From: a virus | DNA: 64,000 nt | Direction: 5' to 3' (one strand) | IMG/VR virus record: IMGVR_UViG_3300037104_000756 | Coordinates: 1 to 64,000 of that record | Shown: one piece after another, positions 26,387-34,956 of the stretch | Position numbering within the stretch: the stretch's first letter is position 1 | Layout of the letters: each line of letters starts with the position of its first letter | The notes under the pieces: generated by a model | The model's database searches: none | Seen by the model: only the letters and a program-made list of their open reading frames with translations | What the model was told of the DNA's origin: nothing | Translations under genes and position numbers: made by a program

Positions 26387-27310
26387 ATGACCGACTCTCC
26401 AAAATTGAACCTGCGCCAAAAGCTAGTTCAGATTTATAACGAACTCGACCACGTTGATAAAGCGGGCGAGAACAAGAAGCAGAGCTATAGATTCGTGCGG
26501 GCGGCAGATGTGATGCGTCCTGTTCGGGCGATGCTTGCGAAATGGGGCATCTATGCCGAAACGAATTATGAATTGCTGACGACGTACGACATCAAAACCA
26601 ACAGCGGCGGAAACATGCACACAGCAACCGTGAAAGCTACGATTGTGCTTTTCGATGCCGACTCCGACGAGACCAAGACGATCAGCGGTTTAGGAGACGG
26701 AGCAGATAGCGGCGACAAAGGCATTTTCAAGGCTCAGACAGGCGCGACCAAAAACGCACTCCGAAACGGAACCCTGTTGCCCGATGAAGCAGACCCGGAA
26801 GCGGATGAATCGGTCGACAATTCTATTGACGAACCCGTTGATGGACGTGCTTTGAGTGGCGGCGCATATGATCAACCCAGTTTCCAAGATGCTCGCCATA
26901 CGACTGCGCGCCCTACGGCAGCCCCTGCGAAGGCCACAAAAACTGCAGCACCTGTGGCTGTCCCACAGACGACCTCGGCTGCACAGGCTGTGAGTCGTGA
27001 ACCTGGGGATGATTCCGAATATGATCTGCCGACCGAGGCGGAACTAACAGGGTACCGCGCGAAGTTCAAGAAGCTGGGCGATGACCTTTCGACGGTGGGC
27101 AAGTTGAAATCCAGCAAGGGTCTGCCGATTAATCGCAAATTATTGGTCTTCCTTATCAGCATCACCAAGGCGGATGATGCGAAGACAATTTCCAAACTTC
27201 AATGGGATGACTTCTTTGCCCGCGTCGATCAGGTGCAGACACTGGAGAACGGACTTGTCGGACTCGGGAAGTTGGTCAACAAATACAACGGGCTCGACGA
27301 GAAGAAGTAA
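26387..27310 (+). CDS. ERF-family single-strand annealing protein
   Basis: 307 residues from ATG 26387; the earlier open frame lies inside the polymerase gene. The N-terminal 150 residues fit ERF proteins: LVQIYNELDHVDK, YRFVRAADVM, a TATVKATIVLFD strand, and GLGDGADSGDKGIFKAQTGATKNAL. A Pro/Ala/Thr-rich linker (about 190-230) joins a small C-terminal helical domain. It would anneal complementary strands with SSB. Its stop overlaps the next ATG. Confidence 0.85.
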   Translation: MTDSPKLNLRQKLVQIYNELDHVDKAGENKKQSYRFVRAADVMRPVRAMLAKWGIYAETNYELLTTYDIKTNSGGNMHTATVKATIVLFDADSDETKTISGLGDGADSGDKGIFKAQTGATKNALRNGTLLPDEADPEADESVDNSIDEPVDGRALSGGAYDQPSFQDARHTTARPTAAPAKATKTAAPVAVPQTTSAAQAVSREPGDDSEYDLPTEAELTGYRAKFKKLGDDLSTVGKLKSSKGLPINRKLLVFLISITKADDAKTISKLQWDDFFARVDQVQTLENGLVGLGKLVNKYNGLDEKK

Positions 27311-27732
27311 TGGCTCTCTGTTGCGGTTGCAGAACCATCCGAACGTCGACCAATAGCACTCACAGTCGGCGCAATGAAGATGGGTTGGATGATTATTGTC
27401 GGACATGCAAATCCAACCAGTACTATAGAAACGCCCGCAGCCGTCGCAACGGGTTTTTGGTTCGGCGATATGGCATCACAATTGAGCAGTTTGAGGATTT
27501 GGTTCAGCAGCAACGCGGGCGTTGTCGGATTTGCGGAACAGATAACCCCGGGAACACAGGATGTAGTCGCTGGAAGAGAAGTACATGGCATGTTGATCAC
27601 ATTCACGGTACTAAAATCGTTCGAGGGTTGTTGTGCCATCTTTGCAATCGATTACTGGGATTGGCAAAAGACAACCCACGAATTTTGGCAGCCGCACTTA
27701 AATACTTAGAGGAGAATTCACATGAGCAATAG
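27310..27732 (+). CDS. Endonuclease VII-like HNH protein between ERF and SSB
   Basis: 140 residues: an N-terminal zinc module (CCGCRTI...DYCRTC), a basic linker, then the endonuclease VII-like part with RCRICG, HVDHIHGTK and LLCHLCNRLLG. The catalytic DHDH is DHIH here. Both ends overlap neighbours: the ATG uses the last base of the ERF stop, and its end overlaps the SSB start by 11 bases and carries the SSB ribosome site. This is the mark of an invasive gene fitted into an operon without breaking it. Confidence 0.85.
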   Translation: MALCCGCRTIRTSTNSTHSRRNEDGLDDYCRTCKSNQYYRNARSRRNGFLVRRYGITIEQFEDLVQQQRGRCRICGTDNPGNTGCSRWKRSTWHVDHIHGTKIVRGLLCHLCNRLLGLAKDNPRILAAALKYLEENSHEQ

Positions 27733-28180
27733 CGTCAACAAAGTAATTTTGATTGGTCGCTTGGGCAAAGACCCAGATGTTAAATACACCCAGAGCGATA
27801 AGGCGGTTGCGAATTTCAGCATCGCGACTGACGAGACCTATAAAGACGCTCAGGGCGAAAAACAAAAACGAACGGAGTGGCATAATATCGTTGTGTGGGG
27901 GAATTCGGTTGAGGCGTTTGTTCAGCCGTACATCCACAAGGGCGACATGGTCTACATCGAAGGCAAGCTGCAGACTCGTTCATGGGAAGACAAAGCGGGC
28001 GTCAAGAAATACACCACCGAGATAAACGTCACAGACATCAAAGGTCTCGTGACCGAACCGACAGACAACAAACCCACAGATCGTGGCAATACAGGACGAT
28101 CAACCCAACAGGCACGACCTGCGCAACGGCAGGCGGCTCCTGCTGCGGCGATAGTCAACGAGGAAGATATCCTCTTCTAG
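27722..28180 (+). CDS. ssb: Single-stranded DNA-binding protein
   Basis: 152 residues. OB-fold core typical of bacterial SSB: VNKVILIGRLGKDPD, VANFSIATDE, EWHNIVVWG, and KGDMVYIEGKLQTR. A Gln/Pro/Ala-rich linker leads to the acidic tip EEDILF, the usual protein-docking tail. It protects single strands and recruits the annealing and replication proteins around it. AGGAGA precedes the ATG. Confidence 0.95.
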   Translation: MSNSVNKVILIGRLGKDPDVKYTQSDKAVANFSIATDETYKDAQGEKQKRTEWHNIVVWGNSVEAFVQPYIHKGDMVYIEGKLQTRSWEDKAGVKKYTTEINVTDIKGLVTEPTDNKPTDRGNTGRSTQQARPAQRQAAPAAAIVNEEDILF

Positions 28181-28359
28181 TCGAAGTTGTGGAGTCATAC
28201 TCCACTGATCTGGCGTAGCAAGGGATACGGCTAGCCTGCGACAGCGGGCATAGGGCTAACGCACAACCAAAGTCGGACCCATGTCGCCCCTTGCGCTCCG
28301 AGTAACCCAGTAAGAATGATAAACTCTCGGACCAATTTTCTAGTCTGAAGGAGGTTTCC
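28181..28359 (+). other. Non-coding gap with hairpin before the helicase gene
   Basis: A 179-base gap. A perfect 7-bp hairpin GTGGAGT-cat-ACTCCAC (28189-28205) follows the ssb gene but lacks a T-run. Downstream, TAGCC and GGCTA can pair around 28230-28260. A weak TTGCGC...AATGAT promoter-like pair lies near 28290-28320. No ORF with a start is seen. Confidence 0.4.
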
Positions 28360-29943
28360 TTGCCTGAACTGAACACAGACCAGCAAAGAGTTATTGACGA
28401 TTGTACAGGGGCGCGCTCGGTAATTGCGGGTCCTGGGAGCGGAAAATCCACCACAATGGTGGAGTTTATTCGCACACTGTTAGCGGCGGGGGTCTCTGCC
28501 GCAGATGTTCGAGCAGTGACATTTTCGAAAGAGATGGCAACCGCGCTTGAGAAAAAACTGAAAGTTAAGGGAGTGGTGTCGACCTTTCACAGTCTTGGAT
28601 ATTTGATTTGTTCGGAGACCGAGCGCAAACCTGTCGAGCCAGAGCTACGATATCGACTGATGTGCAAACTGGTTCGTAAGTACCACCTCGACTATAAAGA
28701 ACTGGATCGGTTCATCGCGCAGTTGCGCCGAGGAAACATCAGCCCGACGCAGGCGCTGGAGTGTGATCGAGAGTATTCATACAGTATGGCCGTCGCGTAC
28801 GGGGAATACGAGCGCACCCGCGCACAAGAAGGGTGGATGGACTTCGATAGCATGCTGCGAGACTCCGTGGATTTGCTGGAAAACAACCTGCAGGCGCGCG
28901 GACGATGGCAGCCCCGATATTTGATTGTCGACGAAGCGCAGGATACTGACGACTGCCAGTGGCGGATGATGCAATTGATGGCAGAGAAGCACGGCAATGT
29001 CACTGTGGTGGGCGACCCTAATCAGGCGATTTACGGTTTCCGTGGCGCGAAGCCTGACAACATCACGAATTTTGAACAGTGGTTCCCAGCAGGCAAAAAG
29101 TTTTATCTTGGGTTAAACTATCGCAGCACCCAGACGATTGTGGATTTTGTGCGGGAGAACGCGCCCGAAGACACACCGAAAGAGCTACTCGCGCGCATGA
29201 AGGCGGCGCGGGACGTTAAGGGTGCGCCGATTGGATTGAAGATGTATTGGTCGGATGACGCTGAAGCTGAGTCCGCCCTGGTGCTCGCGCAGAAAGACCC
29301 GCTCAATTCGATCATCCTTGCCCGTACGAACCGTATGGTGGGACTGCTGGAGCGCCTGTGCAATCGATACGGCGTTCGGTACCACTTAATGGGTAAGACG
29401 GGGTTTTGGAAACAGAATGAAATCCGCAAAGCAATTGAAGCGCTCAAATCATATCCATTGATATCGACTGAGGCGGGTTTGAATCTCACAATCCCCGGTA
29501 TCGAGTCCAAGTACGCTGTCGAGGACCGGACCGAAAAAGATAACGATGCGCTGGAGAATCTGAAAGTGTTGCGCCTGATCGGAAAAGATTTCACGAGGGC
29601 GAAAGATTTCGTGACATATGCTAACAAGATGATGCACCGACGCAACGACCCGAAGGGTGTTTCAATTTCGACAGTCCACCAAGCCAAGGGCGGTGAGTGG
29701 AAGAACGTCTACCTTATCGGCGCAAGCGCCAAAGGATTCCCGCACCCGAAAGGTGACCCAAAGGAGGAGAAGCGCATTTATTTTGTGGCGATCTCGCGAC
29801 CAATCGATGTGTTGCGTATTTCGTTCGCAGGTACGCCGTCTCCATATTTACGACGGTATCTCACCGACGAAATTTTAGATCAACTGAGAGATCATGCGGA
29901 TGAAGTGGACCGACTGCAGGAACAGCACACACTATTCGCTTGA
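28360..29943 (+). CDS. UvrD/PcrA-like superfamily 1 helicase
   Basis: 527 residues from TTG 28360, which has GAAGGAGG upstream and no better ATG. Motifs: a Q-motif-like LNTDQQRVI, Walker A AGPGSGKST at 23-31, STFHSLG, LIVDEAQD at 188-195, VVGDPNQAIYGFRGA, LGLNYRS, and STVHQAKGGEW near the end. It would be a 3'-5' DNA helicase working in replication or repair. It is compact because the 1B/2B insertions are short. Confidence 0.93.
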   Translation: MPELNTDQQRVIDDCTGARSVIAGPGSGKSTTMVEFIRTLLAAGVSAADVRAVTFSKEMATALEKKLKVKGVVSTFHSLGYLICSETERKPVEPELRYRLMCKLVRKYHLDYKELDRFIAQLRRGNISPTQALECDREYSYSMAVAYGEYERTRAQEGWMDFDSMLRDSVDLLENNLQARGRWQPRYLIVDEAQDTDDCQWRMMQLMAEKHGNVTVVGDPNQAIYGFRGAKPDNITNFEQWFPAGKKFYLGLNYRSTQTIVDFVRENAPEDTPKELLARMKAARDVKGAPIGLKMYWSDDAEAESALVLAQKDPLNSIILARTNRMVGLLERLCNRYGVRYHLMGKTGFWKQNEIRKAIEALKSYPLISTEAGLNLTIPGIESKYAVEDRTEKDNDALENLKVLRLIGKDFTRAKDFVTYANKMMHRRNDPKGVSISTVHQAKGGEWKNVYLIGASAKGFPHPKGDPKEEKRIYFVAISRPIDVLRISFAGTPSPYLRRYLTDEILDQLRDHADEVDRLQEQHTLFA

Positions 29944-29968
29944 CTTCCGGCACCGAGTGTGATCTATT
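29940..29968 (+). promoter_or_regulatory. Possible sigma70-type promoter
   Basis: TTGACT, 17 bases, TCTATT, overlapping the helicase stop and 16 bases before the next gene's ATG. The AGGAG site for that gene lies between. Confidence 0.45.
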
Positions 29969-29984
29969 AGATGCAGGAGATTTT

Positions 29985-30344
29985 ATGAAAAAAGGCGATA
30001 TCATTCAGCACCCCGTTTTAGGAGAAGTGGTTGTGGATCAACAGTACGGGGACGGCACTTGTCAAGTATCGCGTCCAAACGGCGACGAATACAACATCGA
30101 CCCCTTAATCTGCACTCTGGTTACGCCCGCAACCCCGGCACGCAAAGGAAAATCACTCAGTCCACTTGAAAAACAGAATCGCCGCGACTCAGCAGTGAGC
30201 AACAACATCTACCCATACGTGGCGGATGAAATCCTTCGGATACATGGGCGAGAACTGGGCGAGAACTGGGCGATGATTTTTTTGAAATTCTTGACAGGGT
30301 CGCCGACGACGAGGATCAACAAGATTGGTCCGAAAAAGCTGTGA
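29985..30344 (+). CDS. First part of a frameshifted gene of unknown function
   Basis: 119 residues from ATG 29985 (AGGAG upstream). It opens with a small beta domain (KKGDIIQHPVLGEVVVDQ...GDEYNID) like a KOW/Tudor-type barrel, then a helical stretch. After residue 90 the frame is altered by an 11-bp tandem duplication at 30246-30267. Without one copy the reading continues into the frame of the next entry, giving one 177-residue protein. The final 29 residues here are therefore probably off-frame. Confidence 0.6.
   Translation: MKKGDIIQHPVLGEVVVDQQYGDGTCQVSRPNGDEYNIDPLICTLVTPATPARKGKSLSPLEKQNRRDSAVSNNIYPYVADEILRIHGRELGENWAMIFLKFLTGSPTTRINKIGPKKL
30246..30267 (+). repeat. 11-bp tandem duplication causing a frameshift
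   Basis: GGGCGAGAACT occurs twice head to tail, followed by a partial third unit GGGCGA. The extra 11 bases shift the reading frame of the surrounding gene. Confidence 0.85.
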
Positions 30345-30529
30345 ACTTTCTTCATACCCGCCCCGCTTTTCTCAAGTTTGTTTTGAAGTGGCATGAACAA
30401 TACCCGAACGAGCAAGGCAGCATCAAACGGTTCATCGAAGTGTGGAAGATGACGGAAGACAAGAACCGCGCGTTGGTGTTCTCTATGATGATGCAGATTC
30501 AAGAAGAGGAGCGCGTCGCCACCATATGA
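30341..30529 (+). pseudogene. Second part of the frameshifted gene
   Basis: This frame reads as good protein well upstream of its first start codon (GRELGDDFFEILDRVADD from about 30257), continues through a FVLKWHEQYPNE segment and ends at TAG/TGA 30527-30529. It is the natural C-terminal half of the gene at 29985. As it stands it could only start at GTG 30341, coupled to the stop at 30342-30344, giving 62 residues. Function unknown. Confidence 0.6.
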
Positions 30530-30580
30530 GCACAATGAAGCCGCACCAGATTTCATCCCAAAAGTGCAGGAGTATCTCCA

Positions 30581-31705
30581 ATGAGTGACATGAAAGCCCA
30601 TCTTTATATCAACTCCAAGGGGCTCGCGGTGACCCGCCATTCATATAGCGGGGGCGATTCTTTTTCATACTGCGCTCGCAAATATTACCTGGAGCGCGTG
30701 CAGGGGTGGGCTGAGAAGGTGCAGCGCTCATCCACGTTCTTCGGCATCGCGCTGGAGAAAGGAATTACGTTTTATCACCAGCGCCGTCTCGATGTTGCGG
30801 GGGCGGTCGCGGAATTCGTACGGCTGTGGGCAGAAAGCAAAGACAAGCCGTACACGTACACCAAATCCGACTTGGATTGGGACCGCCTGAACCTAACGGG
30901 ACAGGAACTCATCAAGCTGTATGCTATTCGTTACCCGACATTCCCGTACGTCGTTACCAACCCGCAAGATTTTCAGGTCGAGACTCATTTCGAAGTGTTC
31001 CCAGGCACAAAGCTGGCAGGACTTGAATTCACATCATACATCGATTTGATTGCGCAATTGAAAGATGGCGTTACTCCCTTGATTATAGACATAAAAACAT
31101 CAGGCAAGGATGTTCCTGAGTTGACGGTGCTGGACCCGCAACTTCGCAGCTACTCCTGGGTAAAAAGTTACCCCAACGTGGCGTTTCTGTGGTTCCGCAA
31201 AATGGGGCGCTCAATTTCCAAGGGTGATACCGTAACGTTGTTGGAAACGCGGGCGGACTGGAAGGCGGGCACGGACGCTATCGTTATGCTTAAGGATGCC
31301 TTTGGTATCTGGGTGACGCAGAATCACCAAATCGTCGACGATATGGATGCGAAGTTTGTTGGCAAGAGCAAAGCCGTAGAGGCTGCGCGGCAACAATATA
31401 TTGAAGCAAACTCCATTTTCATGCCCGAGAGTATTATCACCAAGCAGCGGGTCCAATTCAAGATGGCGGTCATCACGCCTGAGAGCGCGGATGATATCGG
31501 ACGGTCTATCAAACGGGATGTGATCAACATCGCGGCGGCTAATGAAAAAGAATTCTGGCCTATGCAGTCCGGCGTACGATTCCCAAATGAAAAATGCCCC
31601 ATGTGCGCCATGCGCGGCATTTGCTCTAATAACTCCGACCTGCGTGACGCGCTCCTCGTCCGCAAGCAATTAGACGAGTTTGACTTCGGCAAAGAATCCG
31701 AGTAG
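30581..31705 (+). CDS. Cas4/RecB-like PD-(D/E)XK nuclease
   Basis: 374 residues. Nuclease core: a His/Glu-containing N-terminal helix region, YIDLI near 152 (metal Asp), IIDIKTSGKD with Asp170 and Lys172, and DPQLRSYSW (the Q-x-x-x-Y helix). Cys31 with Cys339, Cys342 and Cys348 (CPMCAMRGIC) are placed as the four iron-sulfur ligands of Cas4/AddB-type nucleases. It would process DNA ends in recombination-dependent replication with the helicase, RecA and ERF. GGAG site upstream of the ATG. Confidence 0.85.
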   Translation: MSDMKAHLYINSKGLAVTRHSYSGGDSFSYCARKYYLERVQGWAEKVQRSSTFFGIALEKGITFYHQRRLDVAGAVAEFVRLWAESKDKPYTYTKSDLDWDRLNLTGQELIKLYAIRYPTFPYVVTNPQDFQVETHFEVFPGTKLAGLEFTSYIDLIAQLKDGVTPLIIDIKTSGKDVPELTVLDPQLRSYSWVKSYPNVAFLWFRKMGRSISKGDTVTLLETRADWKAGTDAIVMLKDAFGIWVTQNHQIVDDMDAKFVGKSKAVEAARQQYIEANSIFMPESIITKQRVQFKMAVITPESADDIGRSIKRDVINIAAANEKEFWPMQSGVRFPNEKCPMCAMRGICSNNSDLRDALLVRKQLDEFDFGKESE

Positions 31706-31740
31706 TATACCAACACAATTCTTTTTAACGAGGAGACATC

Positions 31741-33618
31741 GTGCTTAGTGATATACCTATCGCGCTCAGGCAGCGTCCGAACTGGGTATGTTGGAAATCC
31801 CTTGTTCGAGATGGGAAGTCTACCAAAATCCCTTTTAATGCGAATACAGGAGGTATGGCTAAAGCTGACGACCTAGTGACCTGGACTACTTTTGAACGAG
31901 CGGTGGACTCGGCGGATGTTCTCAAGGGCGGCGATTATGATGGAATTGGGTTTGAACTTGGAGGCACAAACCTTGTAGGAATTGATTTCGACAATGCCAT
32001 CACGAACAAAGGCATCATTGACCCATACGCGCTGGCGATTTTGAAGATTCTCGGCAGCCCTTATACCGAGATTTCACCCAGCGGCACGGGACTACATGCG
32101 TTTGTAGAGTGCGATGTGTTGCCGGAAGGAGGTAGGAAACTCTCCCAAGGGCATATAGGAATTGAAATTTATCATGGTCGAGAGGGCGGTCGATACTTCA
32201 CGATGACCGGGGAGAAGGTTCTTGGTCATGACGTTCCGAATATCCCAGATATATCCATACCTTACCTTCTAATCACCCAGAACAAAGACAAGAAATTCAA
32301 GTCTCTATGGCTGGGAGATATCTCCGCGTTTGAGGGTGATGAATCCAGTGCAGATTTTGCGCTGATGCGCCGTTTGGCTACACTCACGCAAAACAATCCT
32401 CTGCAGATGGAGAAGTTCTTCGGGGCTTCAGTTCTCGGACAACGGGATAAATGGCGAGACCGTGAAGACTATCGAAATCGCACCATCAAAGCCGCGATAG
32501 ACACTGAACGTACTGGCAAACCTGTGCCTCTTTCGGAGGCGATTGAGTTTCACACCCCTGCTCTGCCTGACCCAGATGGAGAGTATGTGATTGCGCCCGC
32601 CGAAGGGCAGGATGATGGTTGGTTTCCGCTTGGAGATATCAGTCTTATCGGCGGTGCGAGTGGCACAGGCAAAACCACTTGGATTTTTGAGATGCTCCAC
32701 AAACAGAAACAGGGATGGCCTGTACTCAACCACCGCACCCAGAAATATGTGTTTCAGGTTTTGGCTTACGATAGGGGTAGGAATGCTTTTACCCGTACGA
32801 TGAGACGGTTGAACCTGAATCCTTCCGACATACCTACGACTCCACTACCGCTCGCTTTCGGCACCGAGGCGGTGCAGGGCATCATCAATCAGATCGAGAA
32901 GATGAATCCTATTCCTAACATCATCTTCATCGAAGGATTGGATATGCTGCTCGATGACGCCAACAAGAAGTCCGTCGTTTCGCCATTCATGCGTCACCTG
33001 CAAGAATTGGCGGCTCATTTTCATATCGCGCTGATATGTAGTGTCGGGGCACCCAAAACCAAGCGCGGAGAGGATTATGCCGCCAAGCGAGATAAGCTGT
33101 CAGGAAGCGAAGCCTGGGGTCGTAACTGCGAAACGGTCTGTGTACTCGAATTCTCCGAAGAAGACGACGGTACAGCCCCCCAGCGCGAATTAACCATACT
33201 CCCACGCAATGCCCCTGCTGAAAAATTCACCCTACAGTTCGAGAGTGGTCGCCTTGTGCCTGTGCTGGCCACCGAAGAGGCAGAGCCAGAACAAAAACCG
33301 ATGGGTCGTCCTGACTTCTCTATGCAGAAAGCCATTAGATTTCTTGAACAGGAGTTACAAGACGGGACTCCTCGAAGGAACAACGATCTATACGAAAAAG
33401 CGATGGGTTTAGAAGGAATCAGCCGAAAGACTTTGGAAAAAGCTGCAGATACACTCAAGGTAAAAAAGGCACAATACCAGGACACGTCAGGTCGAAAAAA
33501 ACTATGGCGGTCGGAGTGGTCCCTGCCGCAAATGCACGAAGTAGGGACCGAAGGCACCCACGAAGTTGGGGCTCGTTCGCCTTTGTTTCGCTATGAGGGA
33601 GTAGATCATGAATCTTAG
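31741..33618 (+). CDS. Primase-helicase (RepA-like AAA ATPase fusion)
   Basis: 625 residues from GTG 31741 (GAGGAGAC upstream). The N-terminal 190 residues fit primase-polymerase-type domains of phage and plasmid replication proteins: NWVCWK, DGIGFELG, GIDFDNA, and EISPSGTGLHAF with later EIYHGREGGRYF. A RecA-like helicase domain follows with Walker A GGASGTGKTT at 304-313 and IIFIEGLDML as Walker B. The C-terminal 90 residues look like a winged helix. The iteron array begins right after its stop, so it is the likely initiator and helicase loader for that origin. Confidence 0.85.
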   Translation: MLSDIPIALRQRPNWVCWKSLVRDGKSTKIPFNANTGGMAKADDLVTWTTFERAVDSADVLKGGDYDGIGFELGGTNLVGIDFDNAITNKGIIDPYALAILKILGSPYTEISPSGTGLHAFVECDVLPEGGRKLSQGHIGIEIYHGREGGRYFTMTGEKVLGHDVPNIPDISIPYLLITQNKDKKFKSLWLGDISAFEGDESSADFALMRRLATLTQNNPLQMEKFFGASVLGQRDKWRDREDYRNRTIKAAIDTERTGKPVPLSEAIEFHTPALPDPDGEYVIAPAEGQDDGWFPLGDISLIGGASGTGKTTWIFEMLHKQKQGWPVLNHRTQKYVFQVLAYDRGRNAFTRTMRRLNLNPSDIPTTPLPLAFGTEAVQGIINQIEKMNPIPNIIFIEGLDMLLDDANKKSVVSPFMRHLQELAAHFHIALICSVGAPKTKRGEDYAAKRDKLSGSEAWGRNCETVCVLEFSEEDDGTAPQRELTILPRNAPAEKFTLQFESGRLVPVLATEEAEPEQKPMGRPDFSMQKAIRFLEQELQDGTPRRNNDLYEKAMGLEGISRKTLEKAADTLKVKKAQYQDTSGRKKLWRSEWSLPQMHEVGTEGTHEVGARSPLFRYEGVDHES

Positions 33619-33886
33619 TCAGGAGCAGGAGAATACTTTTGCCAAAGTAGAAATATCTCTCTATTATATTGATTCTATTATATATGTAGTTTTCCCAAAG
33701 TCCAAATACACTTCTGCCAAACTACAGACTTCTGCCAAGCTTGGCGAAAGTCCCTACTTTGGCAGAAGTACTTCTGCCACACTTCTGCCAAACATTACTG
33801 CATTAGAATCAGCGGGTTCTAGCTTATTATCCTACTTTGGCAAAAGTATTTCACTTTTGCACGCGAGGAGCGCAACATGTCTCTGA
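33608..33886 (+). CDS. Doubtful ORF across the iteron array
   Basis: A 92-residue open frame with GAGGGAG before ATG 33608, overlapping both neighbours. Its sequence merely mirrors the repeats (TSAK, TSAK, TSAT) and has no domain-like pattern. It may be translated as a linker between genes, but I think the DNA repeats are the functional content. Confidence 0.25.
   Translation: MNLSQEQENTFAKVEISLYYIDSIIYVVFPKSKYTSAKLQTSAKLGESPYFGRSTSATLLPNITALESAGSSLLSYFGKSISLLHARSATCL
33635..33861 (+). repeat. Iteron array, candidate replication origin
   Basis: Nine copies of a 14-base unit, consensus ACTT(C/T)TGCCAAAGT, at 33635, 33688, 33710, 33728, 33738 (reverse), 33756 (reverse), 33770, 33781 and 33834 (reverse), plus a partial one at 33853. 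The unit is itself partly palindromic (ACTTT...AAAGT). A very AT-rich stretch lies at 33650-33690 between the first two copies. It directly follows the primase-helicase gene. This layout fits an initiator-bound origin with an unwinding element; an operator cluster is the alternative. Confidence 0.7.
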
Positions 33887-34374
33887 TTAAAAGTTTGCCC
33901 CGAATCGCCGCCCAGGAGCTTCACAACACCCATTGCGGTCTCCGCAACCTAAAATTCAAATTGGAACTGATTTCGGAAGCCTATGGGACCCCCGCCGTCG
34001 AGAGGGATTTCCGAGAATGGTGTCGAGGGATTGAACCAGGGACTCGCATGAAATATCCAATCTTCGATTATATGAAGGTGATTGACTCTCGACTCGGGTC
34101 CGCACCAGAAGAGACACGCGCGAATCTGGAGGACCCCGCCATCGTGGACTTGCAATCACTGGCGTATGAATTGACGGGGCTGCTGCCCGCAAAGGCGTGC
34201 GTCGCTAACGCGCTGGTGAAATACCCCGCTGATGAGGTTAAAGAAGCCTTGCGGGAATACACTGACGACCTGCCCGGAAAAGATGCAAAATCAGATATGC
34301 GTGCATTTTGGTCGGAAGGTGGGGCTGAAGCGATTATCTTAGCCCGCCGAAGGAGAGCTACCCATGCCAGTTAA
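33877..34374 (+). CDS. Unknown protein downstream of the origin candidate
   Basis: 165 residues with CGAGGAG before the ATG. Mostly helical, moderately charged, basic C-terminus (ILARRRRATHAS). No domain recognised. It overlaps the next gene by 11 bases, so it belongs to the operon running to 34956. Confidence 0.7.
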   Translation: MSLIKSLPRIAAQELHNTHCGLRNLKFKLELISEAYGTPAVERDFREWCRGIEPGTRMKYPIFDYMKVIDSRLGSAPEETRANLEDPAIVDLQSLAYELTGLLPAKACVANALVKYPADEVKEALREYTDDLPGKDAKSDMRAFWSEGGAEAIILARRRRATHAS

Positions 34375-34687
34375 AATTGTGAAAGTGCGAGTAGGACCGA
34401 AGCGTCTTCACCCTAATGTGGTCTATATCGGCAGGTCATTCGGCGGTTGGTCGGCGTCACCATTTTATAGTCCGTTTCAGATCAATAAAGATGGCACGCG
34501 CGCCGAAGTGATTGAGAAATTCGCCGCATATTGGTACGCACCAGAACAGGCAGAGCTACGTGCAAAAGCGTTGCAAGTAATCTGGTCTGATGATACACTT
34601 GGTTGCTGGTGTAAACCCCTCGATTGTCATGGAGACATCATCGCGGGATATGTTAACTGGAAGAAGGGGCCAACTCTATGGCTTTAG
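34364..34687 (+). CDS. DUF4326 family protein
   Basis: 107 residues closely fitting DUF4326: VVYIGRSFGGW, SPFYSPFQ, GTRAEVIEKFAAYW, and LGCWCKPLDCHGDIIAGY. The conserved Cys and His residues suggest a metal site. The family is common in phages and of unknown function. Overlaps both neighbours slightly. Confidence 0.85.
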   Translation: MPVKIVKVRVGPKRLHPNVVYIGRSFGGWSASPFYSPFQINKDGTRAEVIEKFAAYWYAPEQAELRAKALQVIWSDDTLGCWCKPLDCHGDIIAGYVNWKKGPTLWL

Positions 34688-34956
34688 AAGCGGCGGTTGC
34701 GTATACGTTTCCTGAAGAACGTGGCGTCTGTGGTTTCTGCGGAGACGCGGAGGGTGGGTACGCTAAACGCAAAGACGGGCAATGGCAAGCGGCATGTTGG
34801 AAGTGTGTTAAGCCTGAGACCGCAGGAGCGACTCAATCGAAACGTAAATTGGTCGGCACGATATACACCGACGTTGACGCGGACGTGGTTGAACCGGCAA
34901 CAAAGAAAAAGAATCCTGGGATGGCACCGAGCACGAATCGACCGAGGACAGCATGA
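34678..34956 (+). CDS. Small zinc-ribbon-like protein
   Basis: 92 residues with CGFCGD near 18-21 and CWKC near 40-43, a plausible four-Cys zinc site, followed by a basic, probably disordered tail. Function unknown. Its stop overlaps the thyX start by four bases. Confidence 0.65.
   Translation: MALEAAVAYTFPEERGVCGFCGDAEGGYAKRKDGQWQAACWKCVKPETAGATQSKRKLVGTIYTDVDADVVEPATKKKNPGMAPSTNRPRTA

Noticed and set aside
33608-33886. Repeats resembling a CRISPR array
   Set aside because: Units are only 14 bases, occur in both orientations and have irregular spacing from overlapping to about 50 bases; no cas genes are nearby.
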